Under the pieces are notes generated by a model that saw nothing but the letters and a program-made list of their open reading frames with translations, was not told the DNA's origin and searched no databases. 64,000 bases of DNA from Mesostigma viride (taxonomy: Eukaryota; Streptophyta; Mesostigmatophyceae; Mesostigmatales; Mesostigmataceae), in assembly GCA_009746045.1 (NCBI GenBank), contig RPFO01000962.1, forward strand, positions 1 to 64,000. Direction: 5' to 3'. This document shows positions 43,038 through 52,924 of this stretch, one piece after another (the stretch's first letter is position 1; every line of letters starts with the position of its first letter). The position numbers and the translations under genes were made by a program.

Positions 43038-44734
43038 GTATCATGCAACATGCCAGGGGTATACAACTCCTCAGCAGTGCACTCACCAGTACCCTTGAAC
43101 TCATTCAGCACTGGCCTGACATGTGGTACCTTGACCCCGTCCACCTCCTTCATCTTGATGACAAACTTGAGCTTGAGTAGACGTCGTGCAGGAGGCAGGT
43201 CATTGACAGGTTCCACGCATTTCTTGGAGATCCAGTCCTCCCCAGATTTAATCAGACCCAGTGTGACCTGGGGACACATAATGGGAGAGGACATGAGCTT
43301 CACCAGGCCTTGGTAGTTGATAGGGCTGTGTCCAGCAAGTGAGTGAGGACCAATGCCCAAACTGCTTGGATGACTAGCAGCTGGCAGTATGAGGTCATCA
43401 ACCAAGGGCTCCTGCCCCTGGCACACTTGCACACGCTTAACCGACCTGGTTACTGCACGTGATAGGTGAGTGGTCCTGAAATTAATCAGTGGGACCTGAC
43501 CAGCCCCTTCCTTAGTCAGGAGAGAGGACGTGATCACTACCCCATCCTGGCATAGGAAATTCTGCCCCAGAAGAGCAGGTCCTTGATAGCCCTCCAAGAC
43601 ACAAAAAGCAGTGTCCTGTCCAAGGATAGGAATGAATACCTCACCCAGTACCTTCACGTGTACCCCGCCACTGAAGTCAGACACAAACTGATAGCTGGGT
43701 TCAGACATGCTGTACCCTGCTGCAGCCCTGGTCCCAATGATGGAAACCTGAGAATTAGTGTCTACCTCTAAGGCAGTGTCCAGCCCCAGATTGCCATGCC
43801 ACCTGAGCTTGGCTACCTTGGGCTGCTTCTTGGCCCTTTGTAGAGCCCCAATCAATCCAGCCAAACTTGTCCCCCTGGGCTTGGTTAGTGCCTTGGGCTT
43901 GACAGTTGACTCCCCAGCTGTTGACCTTGCAGCCTGTTCAACAAGTACCTCTGCAACCTGGCCAGGGCTGACAGATTCCCCTGCAACAGATGTGGTCGTT
44001 GCGTCAGTGATGTCACCTGGGACCTGAAAATCCTGCAGATCCTGTGAGCCTTGTGCCTGACTGCCCTCATTCATCAGGTTAGGCTTGACATATGACCAAC
44101 TCAGCCGGTGCACATGCTTTGGTTCGTCCTCCATGCTGACCAAGCATGCGTGGCTAGCTTCATCAACCTGGGTAACCACCCCAGGACTCCAGCTACCACG
44201 TTTGCCATAAAGGCTAGGTTCCTTCCAAGCTAGGACCTTCTGACCCACTTGTGGCTCCAGCATCTTCCAACCCCGGTCCTTCTCCCTCAGCTTGGCAAAG
44301 GTGACATGTGCAGCATGTTTCCAGCCCTCCAGCACATGTGGTGGGCACAGGCCATGATATAGACCCATTGGGCTGACAGCAACTCCATCATAGTAGAAGT
44401 TAACCCTGCTGTTCAGCTGCTGCTCCACGTTCCTCAGCCATGCACTCCTGACAAGTGCAGGTGCAGACAAGGGTACCCAGTCTTCAGAGATGATCAATTT
44501 CTTGACCTCCTGGATTGCCCTCTCGATAGCACCCTGCTGCCCATGAGCCTCCCTAGGTGTAACCAGCAACTCAGGAAGGGTAGGATCACCCTTGAGATGC
44601 TGAAACTGCATGTCCACCTGGATCCTTGTGGTAGGAAACTTGGCTCTTACATTCTGCAGGGCAGCCAGCAAGTACCTGTTCTTCATAGAAGGTAAATGCT
44701 CAGCACCTTGTATTTCGTGTACCTGTCCACGCAC
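42818..44734 (-). CDS. Element D pol: integrase core, retropepsin-like domain, RT N-terminal half
   Basis: One open frame of 638 codons. It begins inside the integrase (RIQVDMQFQHLKGDPTLPEL with the second catalytic Asp, AHGQQGAIERAIQEVKKLII with the Glu), then SRVNFYYDGVAVSPMGLYHG and WKEPSLYGKRGSWSPGVVTQ. An acidic linker follows. The retropepsin-like domain reads ALEVDTNSQVSIIGTRAAAG (DTN at 43762-43754), HVKVLGEVFIPILGQDTAFC and VLEGYQGPALLGQNFLCQDG. The RT begins ARRLLKLKFVIKMKEVDGVK, EELYTPGMLHDTWRLLLCVF and VVVDFKRAFLEGMQ. It shifts frame near 42940 into the next RT segment. The order integrase, protease, RT is continuous in one frame here, so it is not a product of misjoined pieces. 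Confidence 0.88.
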   Translation of the reverse strand: MRGQVHEIQGAEHLPSMKNRYLLAALQNVRAKFPTTRIQVDMQFQHLKGDPTLPELLVTPREAHGQQGAIERAIQEVKKLIISEDWVPLSAPALVRSAWLRNVEQQLNSRVNFYYDGVAVSPMGLYHGLCPPHVLEGWKHAAHVTFAKLREKDRGWKMLEPQVGQKVLAWKEPSLYGKRGSWSPGVVTQVDEASHACLVSMEDEPKHVHRLSWSYVKPNLMNEGSQAQGSQDLQDFQVPGDITDATTTSVAGESVSPGQVAEVLVEQAARSTAGESTVKPKALTKPRGTSLAGLIGALQRAKKQPKVAKLRWHGNLGLDTALEVDTNSQVSIIGTRAAAGYSMSEPSYQFVSDFSGGVHVKVLGEVFIPILGQDTAFCVLEGYQGPALLGQNFLCQDGVVITSSLLTKEGAGQVPLINFRTTHLSRAVTRSVKRVQVCQGQEPLVDDLILPAASHPSSLGIGPHSLAGHSPINYQGLVKLMSSPIMCPQVTLGLIKSGEDWISKKCVEPVNDLPPARRLLKLKFVIKMKEVDGVKVPHVRPVLNEFKGTGECTAEELYTPGMLHDTWRLLLCVFLGLLNKGLDYGSVVVDFKRAFLEGMQMWHRKSGRARRLSMLGCLLYGKGTSTRSSLKSSRAWRA

Positions 44735-45258
44735 ACCAACAGTTGCATGCCCCTGATGTGTTGGATATCACACTGCAGATCACCAATGCTCTGAGGTAGA
44801 GCTTTGGCATGTGATTTCCTGGGCTTGTTGGAGGACAACTGGCACTTACACCGTGAGGCAGCTTGCTGACACGCCTTAAGAAGGGGTGCCCTGCCCATAC
44901 GGAAGGCAAAGTTGTTTGACAGAGAAGTGGCATGCCCAAACATGTTGTGGATTCGGGCACCCAACTCCTGGTACACAGAGGAAGCAGTCCCTGGCACAGT
45001 CAGGACTGTGCTGTCAGGTTGTCCAGCATCACCATGCTGACTTCCATCCTGTTCTGACTCAGAGCCTGAGTCACCCTGCTCATGCCCAACACCTGGACCG
45101 CCAGCAGGGACCACATGCATACCACCAGAGGCCTTCACACCCCTCTGTGGTTGTACATTGGTTTCTCTCAAAATGAGAGGTCCACCCTCGTGCCCAGCAC
45201 GAGGATGCATGGGGTCAGACATTCTTACAGCTGCACCAGCTGTCAAGGACGTCTTCAT
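44683..45258 (-). CDS. Element D pol start: linker and integrase HHCC finger
   Basis: Open frame with a hydrophilic N-terminus (PRAGHEGGPLILRETN, GDSGSESEQDGSQHGDA), then QELGARIHNMFGHATSLSNN and KACQQAASRCKCQ, a variant HHCC finger with a final Cys-x-Cys as in A. DLQCDIQHIRGMQLLVCVDR carries the first catalytic Asp. A one-base shift near 44700 leads to the next frame. No protease motif occurs in the roughly 85 residues before the finger. The frame is +1 relative to gag, and one indel in the 140-bp junction would restore a common frame. Confidence 0.8.
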   Translation of the reverse strand: MKTSLTAGAAVRMSDPMHPRAGHEGGPLILRETNVQPQRGVKASGGMHVVPAGGPGVGHEQGDSGSESEQDGSQHGDAGQPDSTVLTVPGTASSVYQELGARIHNMFGHATSLSNNFAFRMGRAPLLKACQQAASRCKCQLSSNKPRKSHAKALPQSIGDLQCDIQHIRGMQLLVCVDRYTKYKVLSIYLL

Positions 45259-45394
45259 AGGAACCTGTACCTCTCCAGGTGACCTGGGGCCACCTGAACC
45301 TGGAGATCACCCTCTTGTTGCCCAGATATAAAATCTGCATTGGAGCACCTGGCCTCCCCCTGGGTGAATTAAGGTGTGTAGGGGTTGCCTCAGA

Positions 45395-45403
45395 CAGTCA
45401 CTG
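45395..45403 (-). promoter_or_regulatory. gag-end UGA of element D
   Basis: Minus strand CAG-TGA-CTG. The gag frame continues coding-like for about 50 codons past the stop (LSEATPTHLNSPRGRPGAPM) before the frame of pol is entered by a +1 step. This resembles the CAG-TGA-CTA of A and C. Confidence 0.5.
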
Positions 45404-46252
45404 CTCCTTGTTGTCTTCTTGCTGACTGCCCTTTGAAGGCTGGCCTGCCTGGGACTTGTTGTTGTTCTTCTTGTTGTTGTTGTTGTTATTCTTGTTGCTG
45501 CCCTGGCCCTGGGACTTCTTGAAGCTGGGACACTCCTTCTTGATGTGCCCCCACCCCTTGCACAGGTAGCATTGTATCTTGGACTTGCCCTGGCCACTGC
45601 CCCCATTGTCAGACGCGTTGCCCTGCTTGGGCTGACCACCCACCCGCCTGAACACCGACTTGGAGTGTGACCTCCTGTCAGAATCAGGTGAATGATCTCC
45701 CTTGCGCTTGTTATGGTTGCCCCTACGCCCTCCTTGGCTTCGGTCAGCCTCAGACGTCTTGGAGCCACCCTGGGTACGCCCACCTGCCTGGGTAGCCTTC
45801 ACTGCTGGCACTCCACCCTCAAACAGCTCCTCTGCCTCGAGTGCTTGTTTAATGATGACCTTGTAGGCCTTCAGGGTAGAGTGTGGGGCACACATGACTT
45901 TTAAGGAGCCACGTGTCGCCTTATCCAGCCCAGAAACCTTGAGCCAGTTGGTTAGGGCTATGTTATCAGCGACATTAAAGCCGTGAGCCCTGCCCTCCTC
46001 AACCATCTTACAATAGTTGAGAAAGTTCTGGATCAGGTCCCCCTTGACCTCCCACCCCTGGTATTTATCCTGCCAATGGATCCCCACTTTCTTCCTCTGA
46101 TCCTCTAGCAGCTCCTTTAACTCTGCCACGTAGCTGGACCAGGCCTTGTTGGCCTTCTTACACTCTCTAGTGAGGTCCTTGATCTGATCTGTACATTTGC
46201 CAAAAGTCTGGCTACCTATCCAGATCTGGTAATAGTTTGTACCACCGTACAA
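45398..46252 (-). CDS. Element D gag with CCHC knuckle
   Basis: Open frame of 284 codons starting MYGGTNYYQIWIGSQTFGKC, though the true start may lie upstream in another frame. The helical core contains WSSYVAELKELLEDQRKKVG, GDLIQNFLNYCKMVEEGRAH, IALTNWLKVSGLDKATRGSL and LKAYKVIIKQALEAEELFEG, comparable in position to the cores of A and C. A basic Ser/Gly/Arg-rich stretch follows, then the knuckle CYLCKGWGHIKKEC, an Asn/Lys run and the end NKEQ before TGA. Its role is particle formation and RNA binding. Confidence 0.85.
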   Translation of the reverse strand: MYGGTNYYQIWIGSQTFGKCTDQIKDLTRECKKANKAWSSYVAELKELLEDQRKKVGIHWQDKYQGWEVKGDLIQNFLNYCKMVEEGRAHGFNVADNIALTNWLKVSGLDKATRGSLKVMCAPHSTLKAYKVIIKQALEAEELFEGGVPAVKATQAGGRTQGGSKTSEADRSQGGRRGNHNKRKGDHSPDSDRRSHSKSVFRRVGGQPKQGNASDNGGSGQGKSKIQCYLCKGWGHIKKECPSFKKSQGQGSNKNNNNNNKKNNNKSQAGQPSKGSQQEDNKEQ

Positions 46253-46674
46253 ACTTGGAAACCCCTCTAGCCCTCCACAAACTCCTCAGCCTGCTTGGGC
46301 TTAGTGTCTGACGTGACAGGCTGTAGTTGATTCACAATAAGCAAACCCTGGGTAGTGAGGTCATAACCAAGAACAGCTTGTGCATTATTATTATTGGAAG
46401 ATTGGTGATCTCTCCGGTAACCCCCACGTCATCTACGTGAGCGGTTCCACTACCAGCACCACCACCATTCCCACTGGCTGGGGCACCCTTGCTACGGCGC
46501 CCGTCTGCCATTCTGCACTAGAAGCTATTCAAAAACACCCAGCAAAGCAGCAGAAAAAGTATGTACAAAATTGTCGCAACTGCCGCCTGCGCCGGTGTCG
46601 CCTCCGCCCCGCGAATTGCCGCTGAAAATTCGACAAAAATGTCGACGAGTACTGCAAAAGAAAATTAGGCCGAC
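46253..46674 (-). other. Junction between extra ORF and gag in element D
   Basis: No clear ORF. The minus strand near 46253-46330 may carry the N-terminus of gag in another frame (EEFVEGLEGF-like context). The rest looks like a leader. Confidence 0.4.
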
Positions 46675-47385
46675 CTAGTAGTCAAGGCCCCTGAAGTCGC
46701 AGTACGTGTATGCGAACTCACGATCCTCCATATCCAGCTCTGGACCTGCACCGGTATGTATTAAAACCGGTGTGCTCCCCGCCGCGTAAGTTGCGATGCG
46801 CCGACGCGCTACGAGGCGCAGAGGATGTGTAAAGATCGTCAACAATTCCCACCCCGCGGGAATCCACTCTCGCACAGATGCGAGAAATGCCACCAGGTTA
46901 ATTAGAACCTGGCGCTCGCGACTGCGTACGCCGCGTGTGAGCAGCGAGAGCAACGCGAGATCTTGAAACAAGTTTGTCGACACCGCCGGCGCGCCCCCCG
47001 TGCGTAGCGATGCCCAGTTTTGTAAGTTTCTTTGGTAACCGGTGAGTGAAGAGATGGTGTTGTCCAGCTCCTCAATGGCAGTGGTGACCTCGTTCACCGA
47101 CCGCAAACCTCCCCGCACCTGGACCGTAAAGGTCGATAAAATGTTGCGAATCTGGTCCAACAGTGCGCGTATAGCCGGCACCAGTGCTGGCAAATCGGGG
47201 TCCTCGGGGTTATCCCCGAGCAATGGATGAGCTGCGCGCTGTTGACGATGAAGTTCGTCCAGCGATGTCGTGACCTCGTCAAGCAATTGCTGCCACGACG
47301 GCGCAGTCGGTCTTGGCAAAGGATCAGCCGGCGGAGCGGCTAATTCCTCATCGCCCGGAATCCGGAATTCTTCAGAATTTGGCAT
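46675..47385 (-). CDS. Extra ORF between 5' LTR and gag of element D
   Basis: 236 codons from ATG at 47385 (MPNSEEFRIPGDEELAAPPA), 24 bp inside the 5' LTR. After a Pro-rich start it is predicted helical: WQQLLDEVTTSLDELHRQQR, VPAIRALLDQIRNILSTFTV, NEVTTAIEELDNTISSLTGY, LNLVAFLASV-like segments. It ends YTYCDFRGLDY. I recognise no domain. Element A has an open frame in the same place, but I see no clear sequence similarity. An unbroken frame of this length in a GC-balanced region suggests it is real. Function unknown. Confidence 0.6.
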   Translation of the reverse strand: MPNSEEFRIPGDEELAAPPADPLPRPTAPSWQQLLDEVTTSLDELHRQQRAAHPLLGDNPEDPDLPALVPAIRALLDQIRNILSTFTVQVRGGLRSVNEVTTAIEELDNTISSLTGYQRNLQNWASLRTGGAPAVSTNLFQDLALLSLLTRGVRSRERQVLINLVAFLASVREWIPAGWELLTIFTHPLRLVARRRIATYAAGSTPVLIHTGAGPELDMEDREFAYTYCDFRGLDY

Positions 47386-47409
47386 CTTTTTAACGAGGCG
47401 TGTAATACG

Positions 47410-48027
47410 AGTTGTGAGAGTGAGAATGCCACGAATTCCGCCATGGTTCTTGCAGGAAGTTGCCTTTATTAATAACAAGGAAACACAGACGTAAGTCACG
47501 TCACTTCCAAGACTGCACGTAGCACAGGCGACAGGGTCGCAGTGCCAAGAGAACGTGCACGCAAGAACTAGCGTCCCGGTGTGACCAAGTCACTCATATA
47601 GCTTGCTAGGGACGCGTCCAAGTATTCAGCTGCACTGTCACAGCTGAACTGTCAATCAATTGATTACACAGAGCTCTGGCACGCCTTTGGCGCGGAGATC
47701 TATCAATTGTCCATACGGCTAGTCCTGTGGACCTATCCGTACACTAGTCGGCATCAATTGCCTCATAGGTCCTGGCGCGCTACAGCGCGCCTACCTATCA
47801 ATTGACTATCAAGTCCTGTACAAGTCCTGTCAACGTCCTGCGGACTATCAAAGTGACACTTGTACATCCTGTGTCCGTACGCGCCCACAGTGGCGCGCCG
47901 GGTACTGTCGGCACAGCCTAGGAAACGTCATAACTTTTACGTTCCTTAACCAAATGAGGCGTTCAAGGTGCCGCTGGAAAGAGCGTAACAATCTCTATCC
48001 ATCTAACGTAAATCCTTTACGTTAACT
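47410..48027 (-). repeat. 5' LTR of element D
   Basis: Repeat of 40210-40826, followed by AAGGA. On the minus strand the bases just inside are CGTATTACACGCC, close to the CGTATTATTG found in the same place in element A. Confidence 0.94.
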
Positions 48028-48980
48028 AAGGAAGCTAAAGGAACTTAGGTAATGCAAGGAAGGAGGGAAGCTAAGAAAGGGAAGGGGAGGAAAGCTACTA
48101 AGGGAGAGGGACGAAAGGGTAGGGCATTAAGCTATGGGACATGGGAGGGGAGGGGAAGGAAGCTAAAGGAACTTTGGTAATGCAAGGAAGGAGGGAAGCT
48201 AAGAAAGCTACTAAGGGGAGGAAAGCTACTAAGGGAGAGGGAGGAAAGGGAAGGGCATTAAGCTATGGGATATGGGAGAAGAGGGGAAGGAAGCTAAAGG
48301 AACTTAGGTAATGCAACGAGGGAGGGAAGCTAAGAAAGGGAGGGGAGGAAAGCTACTAACTGAGAGGGAGGAACGGGAAGGGCATTAAGCTATGGGATAT
48401 GGGAGGGGAGGGGAAGGAAGCTAAAGGAACTTAGGTAATGCAAGGAAGGAGGGAAGCTAAGAAAGGGAAGGGGACGAAAGCTGCTAAGGGAGAGGGAGGA
48501 AAGGGAAGGGCATTAAGCTATGTGATATGGGAGGGGAGGGGAAGGAAGCTAAAGGAACTTAGGTAATGCAAGGAAGGAGGGAAGCTAAGAAAGGGAAGGG
48601 GAGGAAAGTTACTAAGGGAGAGGGACGAAAGGGAAGGGCATTCAGCTATGGGATATAAGAGGGGAGGGGAAGGAAGCTAAAGGAACTTAGGTAATGCAAG
48701 GAAGGAGGGAAGCTAAGAAAGGGAAGGGGAGGAAAGCTACTTAGAAGGGAGAGGGACGAAAGGGGAGGGAAGCTCAGGGATGGGAGGGGAGGGGAAGGAA
48801 GCTAAAGGAACTTAGGTAATGCAACGAGGGAGGGAAGCTAAGAAAGGGAAGGGGAGGAAAGCTACTAAGGGAGAGGGACGAAAGGGAAGGGCAGTAAGCT
48901 ATGGGATATATGGGAGGGGAGGGGAAGGAAGCTAAAGGAACTTAGGTAATGCAAGGAAGGAGGGAAGCTAAGAAAGGGAG
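48028..48980. repeat. GA-rich minisatellite, right part
   Basis: About seven units near 128 bp with GGAACTTAGGTAATGCA recurring. Units here carry an extra GGCATTAAGCTATGGGATAT. Almost all purines on the plus strand. Interrupted by D on the left and by the truncated A copy on the right. Confidence 0.92.
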
Positions 48981-50272
48981 AGTTAGAACAAACAAGCCCA
49001 GAGCGTGTGAGCTCTTGGTCTTTCTCGCAAAGCTTGAGCCAATTGCTGGGGACAGCAACCTTTAGCCCAAACACCAAGCCACACCTTGTTGGTCACTTCC
49101 ACGTTCAAGTGGGCAACCAGAGCGCGTGCTTCCAAGATAGCTTGGCCATCCCCATGACCAAGCTATATGCCTCTTTGTTGCTCCTCGTTCCCATCGGCGT
49201 GACGAGGCACATTGCAGGCTTGCTAGCAAATCCTCAACGTCCACTGGCATCCTTGCAGAGCCAGGACGAACTGGATTTTATACCTAGCCACCTGCAACCT
49301 AGGAAGTACAGGACCTGTCACAAGCCTGCAAGACCTAGTATCCTTGCAGCCTTGTGCCAGTTCCAGTACCCCACCAGTCGCAGGCTGCTGTCCCTCCTGG
49401 TCTTACGTGGACTACAGTCACGTGATAGTCAGGCTAAGCCTGTGCAGGCACGGCCTGCCACGTGTCCTGTCCACTTTCCCAGAAGGTTGCACCCTCGCCG
49501 ACCGCGGACGGCTAGGACTTCGGGACCTCATATCTTTCTTGTCCCTTGTCTGTTTCAGGCGGTCAGCACGGCGTTGGAAAGGTCTTTCCAAACTGCATCC
49601 ACTTAGCATATTGGTTGCCCAAAATGCTAACTCCAACCCTTTCTTCTTTTGGAGCTGGACCAGCTTGAAACAACCTAACCTAGCCTGTGCCCACTCAGCC
49701 ACAGATCGCTTGGTCCCTTGAGGTTGATCAGACCTGTCAGGGCCCAGGTTCCTGCCTTCCTTTTGGGAACACAACATATGTGCCCTTGGAACAGTCTAGG
49801 TATACTGGCCAGTGAATCAGAGGTCACCCCAGGTTATCCCCTGACCCCTTGGTCAGCTCCCAACCTTTCCTTGGAAACTTGGTGCTGGATTAATGTCAAG
49901 GCACATTACCTAGTCCAATGGCTGGGATTACAGGATGCCAAGAACGTACTATTGTGAGTTCCTGGTCTTTCACAGTTATCACAGGCGCCCGTTCTTATGG
50001 CGCCCGCCTTGGCCAACCTTTCCCTTCTGCTCAAAGAACCCAGGTAGCACCTAGATAAATGCTGCCTCCTTGGGGAGCCCATGTCTTCACTGGGTGTTAA
50101 GCCCAGGAGTCATTCATGCCAGGCTGTGGCTCTGCTGGGGAATTGAACCCCACCCCAATCTCCAGGTTTATAGATGACCTGGAACTTCACACAAGAGATA
50201 CATTACAACCATGAAAACAACATGAGAGAGACATGATTATGTTTTATTCAAGCATTATATAACCCAGAATGT
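48981..50272 (-). mobile_element. Truncated copy of element A (3' UTR and LTR only)
   Basis: Reverse-strand match to 11492-12777. The LTR is 48981-49632 (plus strand AGTTAG ... CTAACT) and the 3' UTR follows to 50272. The coding region is absent. The outer LTR end abuts the GA minisatellite. Similarity to A is lower than that between the two A LTRs, with several substitutions and indels, so it is an older or different copy. No TSD can be assigned. Confidence 0.9.
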
Positions 50273-52924
50273 GCATCAAGTTTCGTTTAAGTGGCCAGCC
50301 GGAGCGGCTGTTGAATTTTTAGCGGGCAAGTGTTCGAAGCGCATCATTGGCGGATTACTTGCGAATTTGGGTTCCCCCGCGAAACTCCAACCGCACGTTC
50401 ATGATTTCCAAATCTGAAGTAAAGTTCGACGAAACTTTCTGAACGGGGGCAACTGACGGGCAGCCGGTTGGCCCTGGCACAGAGAACTGTCAGAGGACCA
50501 ACCAGCGCACGTACCGTACTGTCAAGCACAAATGCTGGGCAAAAATGTTTCTAAGGTTTCGCGAGATTCCCCCATAAAACTTGGGAAGTTCAAGCACGAC
50601 TCCCTGTCGACCCAGTCTGACCCGCATCGTTGACACTACTGTACTGTATTTTTGGCTGGACGGTGCATAGCAACGTAAATTACGTTGTTTTAGACGTTAG
50701 GGACGTAGAACGGCACTTGGAGGTCATGGCTGCCAGCCAGAGTGGTCGAGGAGGATAAATGTAGGGAGAAATATGATTGTTTTGCAAGTTTTAGACCTGA
50801 TTTTAAGTCGTGCGTGTTGTGGCGTTGCGCCGGTCGCCGCGAAATTTGAATTTCTTGTCCAATGGGTGCGCAGAAACTGGGAAAACGGGCTCGAGGGTCA
50901 GGACGTTGCATTATATTGCTTTTGAAAACTCGCAGCGGGATGCGACCGTATGCCCGAGCTTCGGAAAAGGTGCTATAAGGTAATTTTGGTTTCCCGCAGT
51001 TTGTCGTAAAGCACCTGTGCATTTCGGCGCAGTTACTCTGTGTGCAGGCCTTGCGAGTGCCCAGGCGACCCGGGAACTGGCGCGACCTAACTGCCGACGA
51101 CATTCCGAATGACGAAATAAGGTGGGTTTTTTTGTTGAAGCGTGGATGCTGATTAGACTGCTTAAGATTGCTGGCGCATGCCAGGTTAATCTTTTCAAGT
51201 TCCTGGCATTTCAAGTTCCTTTGCCGGCCACAACAAGCGCTGCCCCTTGCAGGCAACACCGTGTCGGCTTTTTCTAGGCTTTAAGGCCAGGCTTTGGTTT
51301 AATTAGTCACGTGCCGTGGTGCAATGTGCTGCACTGTCGTTTAGAAACAATGTGCAGCACTGCCACGCCTGCGATGCCACGTCTCGGTGCACGCAGTATT
51401 GGTGCATCACGTTCGTATACGCGCCCTGCACTGCCGTCGCAATTTATCGCAGTGAACTTGTGTCCCGCACTCGCCTGACGCTATGAACATGCGTAGTATG
51501 CAATCGTTTCTGCAATGCAAAATGTACCCGTTTGCTGCATGCAGATGCCTGATAAAATCTCCCAAAGGCAACAGCCAGTGGCAACGTTGGCCACCCTCGT
51601 GGAAGGTACGTACATGGCAACAAACCCACGTGGACATCCTTTCCATGCATTTTAGGCCTCCTTCTAGGTTGAAGACTTTACAGCTTTAAGTGGCTCCATG
51701 CATTTTGATACTGCTGGCGTGCTTTAATTTACAATTGAAGCCATTACTGGTTCTGAACTGGAAAAAACCTTGTGTTCCAACATAAACTTCCTTTTCAGTT
51801 TACATTCCTCGTTCTCCCTCACAGCTCATCCTTCAGATATTCACTAGCCCAGCTGAGATTCTCACAGGCTTTGAAATAATATATTCTCACAGCATTGGGA
51901 AAAACGGTCTTGTGTTGTGAGCAGTTGTGTGCCTAGGATATTAGCAATGACGTGACTGTTTTACTTGTGCAATTGAGCAAATGGAGGTAGGCCTCTTGCA
52001 TGTAATTTAGTGCACCGAGTGCATTGGTAGCTGTATGTTAATAATGGAGTTGGTTCTTTGCTTTGGAATTGTTTCTTTGCTTAGAACTCTGCGATTCATC
52101 TGAAGGGGAGGGGACATCCCTAGCACCCCACCAAAAATACCTTTTATAAATGTAATGCATTTGAAGCATATCCAATAATGCTTGGGGACCGTGAAGATGA
52201 TGTTTGTTGGGCATTTATCCCACTGCACTTGTTGGGGGTACTTTTTTGTTGGGGGTTATTGGGGGTTACCCCCAACCACGCACCGGTGGTGAGCTAAAGA
52301 AAACGACGCTATTTAGGACGAATATTATCATTTAGGAGAATGGGCAAACCGTTCTTATGCAAACCACGTACTCCCATGTAGCTGCCCCCTTGGTGAAACA
52401 TTGTGGCTATTCAGCTCAGTAAAAGAATGAGTATTCCTCATAGTTAATCAGTTTCTCTCCCAAAGTCGCGTCTTTTTTCCCTCTTAATTAGTGAAATCAG
52501 ACCAATCACATTGTAAAATGATCAACACCACGTACTTGTATTCAAAACTGGCCGAGGGCCGAGGGGGCTGAACCGCACTGCTGCAAAATTTCAGCTCGTT
52601 ATGATGGCAAATTCCTTTGTTAATAATAGGGGGTCTTGTTTCTCATATTTTTGCAGTCTTGGGTTTATTTTTTCTTGCTTGGTGCATGCATTTGTAGCTC
52701 ACCATTGGTGTATGGTGGGGGCGGGGTAGTACCCTCAACTAGTGGTGTCATCAACAATTAGTCGCTATAGTTACAGGTTCCAATCAACACAGAGACTTCC
52801 CAATTGACATAGGAATGATATGAAATAAAAGCTGAATTTTTACTCACTCAAAAAAAATCTACCCACTACGGTCCCCTGAAACCCTCATATTGATTTGTGT
52901 CCACCACTACCTTGTTCCATGCAG
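50273..52924. other. Region upstream of the spliced gene, no exon identified
   Basis: I see no convincing coding region. The downstream exon at 52925 appears to have a splice acceptor before it, so one or more 5' exons of that gene may lie here. A small candidate is 51483-51605 (ATG ... GAAG before GTACGT), but its phase does not match. There are T-runs and G-runs, with palindromic GGGGGTTA/TACCCCC around 52236-52275. Confidence 0.4.

Larger units (their letters stand above)
40210..48027 (-). mobile_element. Copia-type LTR retrotransposon D, minus strand, complete ends
   Basis: A 7.8-kb element with LTRs at 40210-40826 and 47410-48027 and target duplication AAGGA (40205-40209 and 48028-48032). 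The termini are AGTT and AACT. On the minus strand the order is an extra ORF (47385-46675), gag (46252-45398), UGA, integrase, protease-like, RT, RNase H (to 41776). The LTRs differ at about seven positions by eye. It is inserted in the GA-rich minisatellite. Domain sequences are closest to element A (for example VDTNSQVSII and ASLHGDDLHLI), but the LTRs are unrelated. Confidence 0.94.

Noticed and set aside
44683-45258. DSGS motif as the Copia protease active site in element D
   Set aside because: It sits in a short acidic low-complexity linker with no flap or ILG segment and too little sequence for a protease before the HHCC finger.
50690-51259. Minus-strand 189-codon ORF
   Set aside because: Composition is not coding-like, no motifs, overlapping ORFs in other frames, and no matching splice sites.
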